The notes under the pieces are model-generated. The model saw nothing but the letters and a program-made list of their open reading frames with translations. It was not told the origin of the DNA and searched no databases. Of a stretch of 11,422 nt of DNA, positions 7,306-11,422 are shown piece after piece. Made by a program: the position numbers and the translations under genes. Where the stretch lies: positions 1 through 11,422 of the forward strand of contig DWYO01000007.1 of the NCBI GenBank assembly GCA_019118725.1. Direction: 5' to 3'. The DNA comes from Candidatus Parabacteroides intestinavium (lineage in GTDB: Bacteria; Bacteroidota; Bacteroidia; Bacteroidales; Tannerellaceae). Positions within the stretch are counted from its first letter, which is position 1. Each line of letters starts with the position of its first letter.

Positions 7306-7614
7306 TTAGGGTATTATCCAATGTCGGATCGCTTCTAAAGGATGATAAAGTAACATACGCGGGCCACTAAAGCGCATGACTTTACGCATCCGATCACGCA
7401 TATCCTGCTTATAGCAATGGATAGGGCAATTCCGGCAAGAGCTTTTATGCTCGCCATACTTGCATCTGTCCAGTCGCTTGCAGGCATACACTAACAAGGA
7501 GCGGCACTCCTCGCACAGCTCCTTGTTTTTTTCTTTTTTCCGGCAATAAAGCTCAATCATGCGCTTTACCACCTTCTTTTCTCGTTCTATCCGATTAGTT
7601 GTCTTCACCTGCAT
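7306..7614 (-). CDS. YgbA_NO family cysteine-rich protein
   Basis: This 102-residue protein is basic and carries eight cysteines (24, 34, 37, 45, 51, 60, 63, 67), including CEEC, CRNCPIHC and the surrounding LVYACKRLDRCKYGEHKSSC. This matches the 'nitrous oxide-stimulated promoter' family (YgbA of E. coli), named for regulation by nitrogen oxides; its biochemical role is not settled. The cysteine spacing suggests a metal or iron-sulfur site, which is inference. The end, RFSGPRMLLYHPLEAIRH, is also typical of the family. No signal peptide or membrane segment is present, so it is cytoplasmic. It starts at an ATG 8 nt after the phosphorylase stop, and its own stop is 11 nt before the crcB ATG, so it is part of the tight operon. 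Confidence 0.8.
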   Translation of the reverse strand: MQVKTTNRIEREKKVVKRMIELYCRKKEKNKELCEECRSLLVYACKRLDRCKYGEHKSSCRNCPIHCYKQDMRDRMRKVMRFSGPRMLLYHPLEAIRHWIIP

Positions 7615-7622
7615 TCGTCCGA

Positions 7623-8492
7623 TCAGATTCTATCCAGTACCTTTTCGATCAACCCCCGTACAGAATCCTTGTATTCTGTATTCATGTTCTCGGCCACGCG
7701 CCCAGCTATGATGCAACAGACCGTCATGGCCCGGTGTCCCATTAAAGCGGCCAGTCCGGCCAACGAAGAACTTTCCATTTCGAAATTGGTTATCCGGTAA
7801 TCCTTCCACGTAAATGCTTCGACTTTATGATTCAATTCCGGGTCGGCCAGTGGCAAGCGCAACTCCCGGCCCTGCGGGCCATAGAATCCGTTAGCAGCTA
7901 TTGTTACCCCATGCACGATGTCATCTGATGCGATTTGCCGGACTAACGTAGGATCGGCCGTAACCACATAGGGACTCACTTGCGGAATCTTCCAATCCAG
8001 TTGCTTCATCAACTCGGCTTCAAACGCCGTGTCGCGCACCTTTTCGTTTCCGCCATAAAAATAAAGCACACCATCGAAACCGATAGATTTTACCGCCGCT
8101 ACATACGTACCTACCGGCGTAAACGGTTGCAAGCCTCCGCTTGTCCCGACACGGACCAAGGTAAGTTGACGGGGTTCGGGATTTACCTCACGGGTATTGA
8201 AATCAATATTCGCCAATGCATCCAGCTCTGTAATGACAATATCGATGTTATCTGTACCGATGCCATGCGAAACCACCGTTATGCGTTTCCCTTTGTAGGT
8301 TCCGGTAACGGTATGGAACTCCCGGTTCGAGACTTCACATTCCCGGGTGTCGAAAAAGGAGGCAACCATCGTCACACGAGACGGATCACCCACTAAAATC
8401 ACACGTTCGGCCAATTGTTCCGGTTTCAGATGCAAATGGAACACGCTACCGTCAGCATTGATAATCAGTTCGGATGCAGGGATGACTTTCAT
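7623..8492 (-). CDS. udp: Nucleoside phosphorylase, probably uridine phosphorylase
   Basis: This 289-residue cytoplasmic enzyme belongs to the NP-I family, which cleaves nucleosides with phosphate to give base and ribose-1-phosphate. Phosphate-site motifs are VGDPSR (34-39) and the loop VRVGTSGGLQ (113-122). NFEMESSSLAGLAALMG (236-252) is the ribose-binding Met-Glu segment (Met239, Glu240). GFYGPQGRELRLP (202-214) contributes Gln207 and Arg209, matching the Gln166/Arg168 pair that selects uracil in E. coli uridine phosphorylase. I therefore favour uridine over purine nucleosides. It is longer than E. coli Udp (253 residues), with an insert near residues 95-108 and a longer N-terminus. The ATG is 5 nt after the floA stop, and the stop is 8 nt before the next ATG. 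Confidence 0.85.
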   Translation of the reverse strand: MKVIPASELIINADGSVFHLHLKPEQLAERVILVGDPSRVTMVASFFDTRECEVSNREFHTVTGTYKGKRITVVSHGIGTDNIDIVITELDALANIDFNTREVNPEPRQLTLVRVGTSGGLQPFTPVGTYVAAVKSIGFDGVLYFYGGNEKVRDTAFEAELMKQLDWKIPQVSPYVVTADPTLVRQIASDDIVHGVTIAANGFYGPQGRELRLPLADPELNHKVEAFTWKDYRITNFEMESSSLAGLAALMGHRAMTVCCIIAGRVAENMNTEYKDSVRGLIEKVLDRI

Positions 8493-8497
8493 GACTT

Positions 8498-9505
8498 CTA
8501 TTCTTTTAACGGTTTGTTGGAAGGCGTGGAGGCCGTTGGCTTAGCGATAGCTTCACGCATAGTCGTATCCGCTTCGATATTCTTCATCCGGTAATAATCC
8601 ATTACCCCCAGATTGCCGGAACGGAACGCATCGGCCATTGCTTTGGGCACTTCCGCTTCCGCCTCGATCACCTTGGCGCGCGCCTCTTGTGCTTTGGCCT
8701 TCATTTCCTGTTCCAAAGCTACGGCCATGGCACGGCGCTCCTCGGCTTTCGCCTGCGCGATGTTCTTGTCGGCCTGTGCCTGATCCATCAACAGATAAGC
8801 TCCGATGTTTTTACCTATATCAATATCGGCGATATCAATCGAGAGAATTTCGAATGCGGTTCCGGCATCCAATCCTTTACGAAGTACCAGTTTAGAAATC
8901 GAGTCCGGATTCTCCAATACCGATTTATGCGATTCGGATGAACCGATAGAAGATACTATACCTTCGCCTACACGAGCCAGTACCGTCTCTTCACCCGCAC
9001 CTCCGACCAATTGCTTGATGTTGGCACGTACCGTCACACGGGCTTTGGCAATAAGCTGGATTCCGTCTTTTGCCACCGCGGTTACCGGAGGCGTATTGAT
9101 TACCTTCGGATTAACCGACATCTGTACCGCTTCAAACACATCACGTCCGGCCAGGTCGATAGCTGTAGCCATCTGGAAAGTAAGCTCTATGTTGGCTTTT
9201 GAAGCCGAAACCAATGCATGGACCACCTTTTCGACGTGCCCTCCCGCCAGGTAATGAGCTTCCAGTTCATCCCGGGTCAAGGTCTTCAATCCGGCTTTGT
9301 GCGCTTCAATCATGGCTTGGGTAATGATGTAAGGCGGAACCTTACGGATACGCATCAGGAACAACTGGAGTAACGAGATGTTTACGCCCGATACTTTTGC
9401 CGATATCCAGAGCAGGAACGGCACATAATAGAAAAAGATAATAAGCAGCAGGACGATTGCGCCCGCTACAATAAATGGAAATGTTGAAAATGCGGTGTCC
9501 ATCAT
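8498..9505 (-). CDS. floA: Flotillin-like scaffold FloA
   Basis: This 335-residue protein matches the FloA (UPF0365) family in full. It has a membrane-embedded N-terminal segment (about 8-35), an SPFH core (about 36-230, with [22 protein letters not shown] and [21 protein letters not shown]) and an Ala/Glu-rich coiled coil (240-290) containing [26 protein letters not shown]. The conserved [23 protein letters not shown] segment follows. FloA oligomers organise functional membrane microdomains. The gene overlaps the nfeD stop by 4 nt (ATGA, 9502-9505), so translation is coupled to its known partner. A second ATG directly follows the first, so either may start translation. Downstream, the phosphorylase follows 5 nt later. 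Confidence 0.95.
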   Translation of the reverse strand: MMDTAFSTFPFIVAGAIVLLLIIFFYYVPFLLWISAKVSGVNISLLQLFLMRIRKVPPYIITQAMIEAHKAGLKTLTRDELEAHYLAGGHVEKVVHALVSASKANIELTFQMATAIDLAGRDVFEAVQMSVNPKVINTPPVTAVAKDGIQLIAKARVTVRANIKQLVGGAGEETVLARVGEGIVSSIGSSESHKSVLENPDSISKLVLRKGLDAGTAFEILSIDIADIDIGKNIGAYLLMDQAQADKNIAQAKAEERRAMAVALEQEMKAKAQEARAKVIEAEAEVPKAMADAFRSGNLGVMDYYRMKNIEADTTMREAIAKPTASTPSNKPLKE

Positions 9506-9996
9506 ACAGTTTTGTTTTTATCAGGGTTATTAATTTTGTCTACAATTACATTATATCCTTCTACGCGGACCACTACGACCGGGGTATTCTCATCAATAAA
9601 TCCGGTTTCCGACTTGGCCTCTACGTTGATCTCTCCAAACCGGGCTTTGCCGATCGGTGCCAGCCGGGACATGGATATCCCCTTGTCGCCCGGCTTAAGG
9701 CCTAAGTCCTGGGTGGACTGCAAGCGAGAGTCAACATCCGTATGGAGAGCGATTCGGTTGAATGAGCGTGAACGCAGGAACCATAAGAATCCGCAAACGA
9801 AGAATAGAGCGGAAAGGAAAAGTGTCCAATTTCCTACCGTACTGCTCAGGCTATAGGCGTAATAGAGTCCGCCTCCGGCACATAAGATACCTCCGATTCC
9901 GGCAACCGTGATTCCGGGGAAAAAGAATATCTCCGCCAATCCCAGGATAATGGCGGCCAGCATGATTATTGCCAGTATGATTATAGTGGAAATCAT
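9502..9996 (-). CDS. nfeD: NfeD-type membrane protein (short form)
   Basis: This 164-residue protein has three hydrophobic helices (about 4-24, 27-48, 54-75) and a C-terminal OB-fold (about 100-155; [19 protein letters not shown], then the turn [21 protein letters not shown]). This is the short NfeD form, without the N-terminal ClpP-like serine protease of long NfeD/NodB proteins. It is the standard membrane partner of flotillin-like SPFH proteins, and here its stop overlaps the floA start. Its own ATG lies 5 nt after the stop of the TPR/PD40 gene. The start context is ACAATATG. Confidence 0.92.
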   Translation of the reverse strand: MISTIIILAIIMLAAIILGLAEIFFFPGITVAGIGGILCAGGGLYYAYSLSSTVGNWTLFLSALFFVCGFLWFLRSRSFNRIALHTDVDSRLQSTQDLGLKPGDKGISMSRLAPIGKARFGEINVEAKSETGFIDENTPVVVVRVEGYNVIVDKINNPDKNKTV

Positions 9997-10001
9997 ATTG
10001 T

Positions 10002-11422
10002 TTACCGTTTAGAACTGATATATTTTACTTCGGCATTACGAGCCTGTTTCTCTAATTCAACAGCTTGCGGCAAGAGATTGTTCAACCGTTCTTCAGAATT
10101 TAAGATAGTTTCTCCTAATTGTTTTTTCCGGTCCGGACTTGCCGCTAAGGTATAATCCATACGCAAGGCATCCAATTTCTTTTCCAAAGACTGGATCTCT
10201 TTTTGAGTCGAAACCACTTTCCGATAGAGCGTTTTCGCATCCGGCGATTTGATATCGTCCCACGTATAATAGATTCGGTTGTCTTGTATCACAAATTCAA
10301 AATCTTTCTCGATTTTCGGTTTTCCATAGGGAATCTCCTGATGGGCCAGTCGGATAAGTTCCGTATAGTTATTCCCCTCCTCCCAACTCTCTCGGATGGA
10401 GCGGATAGCCGCACGGGCGCGTTTCATCTCGATATCTTCCGTTTCCACCCGGTTGTGTTCCGGATTTGGAATAAAAAGATAAACGCAAACCTGCCCTTCG
10501 GGCTGGAACCGGTCGGATACGAACCATCCCAGATTCTTTACCTCATCGTAGACTATCATATAATCATTATAAGGTGAATTGAAAGGCATTCCTAATTGCT
10601 CCGGAGCCAGATAGGTATCGTTATTCATATTGTAGCGGGTAACGAACAGGTCATATCCCCCCAAGGAATTATTTCCGTTGGAAGCGAAATAGAGGGTTAC
10701 GCCATCCGGCATGACGAACGGATAATTATTGTCTCCCGGGAAATCATTGTTCATGGCCAGTTGCTTTTCGTCTGCCCAATCGTCCATCAGGCGCGATTTG
10801 GTGAACAACTCATATTTCCCCTCGACCGGTCTGGCATAATAAATCTTATCCCCTTTCTGATTCATAAATACGTCAGAAAGCACACCGGGCTCCTGAAAGA
10901 AATCGGCATAGGTAGAGAGTTGCCCCATCTCCTCGCTGAGCGTGTAGGCCGAAAGGAAGTCCGCTTTATCAACAACAAGACTATCGATGATCTGTACATT
11001 TTCCACACGCTCCATCATACGTTGCGCGTCTTCCAGCAAATCCAGCCGGAGCTCGGCCTGTTCGGTGTCCCGCTTTTTCTGCTCCAGAAATTTGATGTAC
11101 TGTTCGTACATATCCACGGCATCTTCAAAACGGTATTTTCTATAGTTCAGTTCGCCCATATACCGGAAAGCCTCTATCTGCCGGCGTTTCACGGCAAAAG
11201 AGAGGTACTTCTCCGCCTTGTCTATTTCGCCGGTCTCAAAACAACACGCACCATACCATAAATTATATGAGGAGTTGTTAGGCGATTGCTTCACCAGTTT
11301 TTCGAATACCGGCTTGGCTTCGGCATATTGGCCTTCGTTATAGAGTTGCTTAGCTTCATTCAGCGTCTGTGCCTGCAACTGGGTGCATAAGACACCGACA
11401 CCTAACGAACAGAGCGTTTTTG
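10002..11422 (-). CDS. Exported TPR/PD40 protein (5' partial)
   Basis: The frame is open through the right edge. A TTG at 11376-11378 is in frame, but the codons upstream read KTLCSLGVGVLCTQLQAQ, the body of a signal peptide, so the true start is a few codons beyond base 11422. The mature part has two to three TPR units (TLNEAKQLYNEGQYAEAKPVFEKL, then YNLWYGACCFETGEIDKAEKYL, then FRYMGELNYRKYRFEDAVDMYEQYI). Beta-propeller PD40/WD40-like repeats follow (about 168-195 and 217-250; YPFVMPDGVTLYFASNG, then GGYDLFVTRYN), and a C-terminal coiled coil (about 385-450, counting from the TTG). This TPR plus PD40 layout is known from Bacteroidetes envelope proteins of the PorE/OmpA type, but the OmpA peptidoglycan domain is absent. 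It ends 5 nt before nfeD, which suggests a periplasmic partner for the NfeD/FloA membrane assembly (inference). Confidence 0.82.
   Translation of the reverse strand, partial: KTLCSLGVGVLCTQLQAQTLNEAKQLYNEGQYAEAKPVFEKLVKQSPNNSSYNLWYGACCFETGEIDKAEKYLSFAVKRRQIEAFRYMGELNYRKYRFEDAVDMYEQYIKFLEQKKRDTEQAELRLDLLEDAQRMMERVENVQIIDSLVVDKADFLSAYTLSEEMGQLSTYADFFQEPGVLSDVFMNQKGDKIYYARPVEGKYELFTKSRLMDDWADEKQLAMNNDFPGDNNYPFVMPDGVTLYFASNGNNSLGGYDLFVTRYNMNNDTYLAPEQLGMPFNSPYNDYMIVYDEVKNLGWFVSDRFQPEGQVCVYLFIPNPEHNRVETEDIEMKRARAAIRSIRESWEEGNNYTELIRLAHQEIPYGKPKIEKDFEFVIQDNRIYYTWDDIKSPDAKTLYRKVVSTQKEIQSLEKKLDALRMDYTLAASPDRKKQLGETILNSEERLNNLLPQAVELEKQARNAEVKYISSKR

Larger units (their letters stand above)
3766..11422 (-). 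other. Leftward eight-gene transcription unit
   Basis: Eight genes lie on one strand in the order TPR/PD40, nfeD, floA, udp, ygbA-like, crcB, ABC-F, MFS. Intergenic distances are 5, -4, 5, 8, 11, 58 and 30 nt. The first six are almost certainly one operon. The last two probably belong, since I find no TAnnTTTG element or terminator in the 58- or 30-nt gaps, but an internal promoter cannot be excluded. The operon promoter lies outside the window to the right. Confidence 0.65.

Noticed and set aside
7295..7321. TTG start for crcB at 7319-7321 and a fluoride riboswitch upstream
   Set aside because: The TTG would overlap the previous gene and lengthen the protein beyond the family norm; only 11 nt separate the genes from the ATG, too short for a riboswitch.
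9819..9828. A third AAGTGTCCA copy inside nfeD
   Set aside because: It lies within coding sequence with no promoter nearby and is likely a chance match.
10596..11261. A 221-residue rightward open frame opposite the TPR/PD40 gene
   Set aside because: Antisense shadow; the leftward frame has clear TPR and PD40 repeats.
11376..11378. TTG as the start of the TPR/PD40 protein
   Set aside because: Upstream in-frame codons to the window edge encode a hydrophobic signal peptide, so the real start lies outside.
10002..11422. PorE-like type IX secretion component
   Set aside because: TPR and PD40 repeats are shared, but the CRD and OmpA-like peptidoglycan-binding domains are absent and the neighbours are not secretion genes.

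Overview
The window looks like chromosomal DNA from a Bacteroidales member, most likely a Parabacteroides or Bacteroides relative (family-level inference from gene content). The evidence is a TPR/transmembrane/HTH regulator beside a 6-bladed beta-propeller lipoprotein, promoter elements of the Bacteroidetes TAnnTTTG type, A-rich start contexts without a clear Shine-Dalgarno, and FloA and NfeD paralogues of the Bacteroidetes kind. I see no tRNA, rRNA, CRISPR, transposase or integrase.

Layout. Bases 1-2871 carry two rightward genes: the 3' part of a membrane-anchored TPR regulator (its start lies off the left edge) and a beta-propeller lipoprotein with its own promoter-like element. The rest of the window is leftward. 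The two blocks converge on an intergenic stretch (2872-3083) holding a perfect 13-bp-stem hairpin with a T tract on the leftward strand. A small exported helical protein (3084-3461) has a well-formed promoter and a leader with a spaced AACCTA motif. A 304-bp gap separates it from the genes upstream.

From 11422 down to 3766 lie eight leftward genes. Order of transcription: a TPR/PD40 exported protein (5' end off the right edge), nfeD, floA, a uridine-phosphorylase-like enzyme, a YgbA_NO-type cysteine-rich protein, crcB/fluC, an ABC-F ATPase of the Uup type and an MFS transporter. The first six are packed with gaps of 5-11 nt, plus one 4-nt overlap at nfeD/floA, so they are very probably one operon. 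The last two follow after 58 nt and 30 nt without a clear new promoter.

Function. The most coherent theme is membrane organisation: NfeD and FloA are a known pair (SPFH scaffold plus OB-fold membrane partner), and here they are cotranscribed with a TPR/PD40 exported protein that could be a periplasmic partner. The downstream genes (nucleoside salvage, a nitrosative-stress-linked family, fluoride export, ribosome-associated ATPase, efflux) look like housekeeping and stress functions sharing the transcript. Nothing here is a clearly new system. The items most worth checking are the TPR/PD40-nfeD-floA linkage, two copies of a 20-bp dispersed repeat, and the spaced repeat in the leader of the small exported protein.
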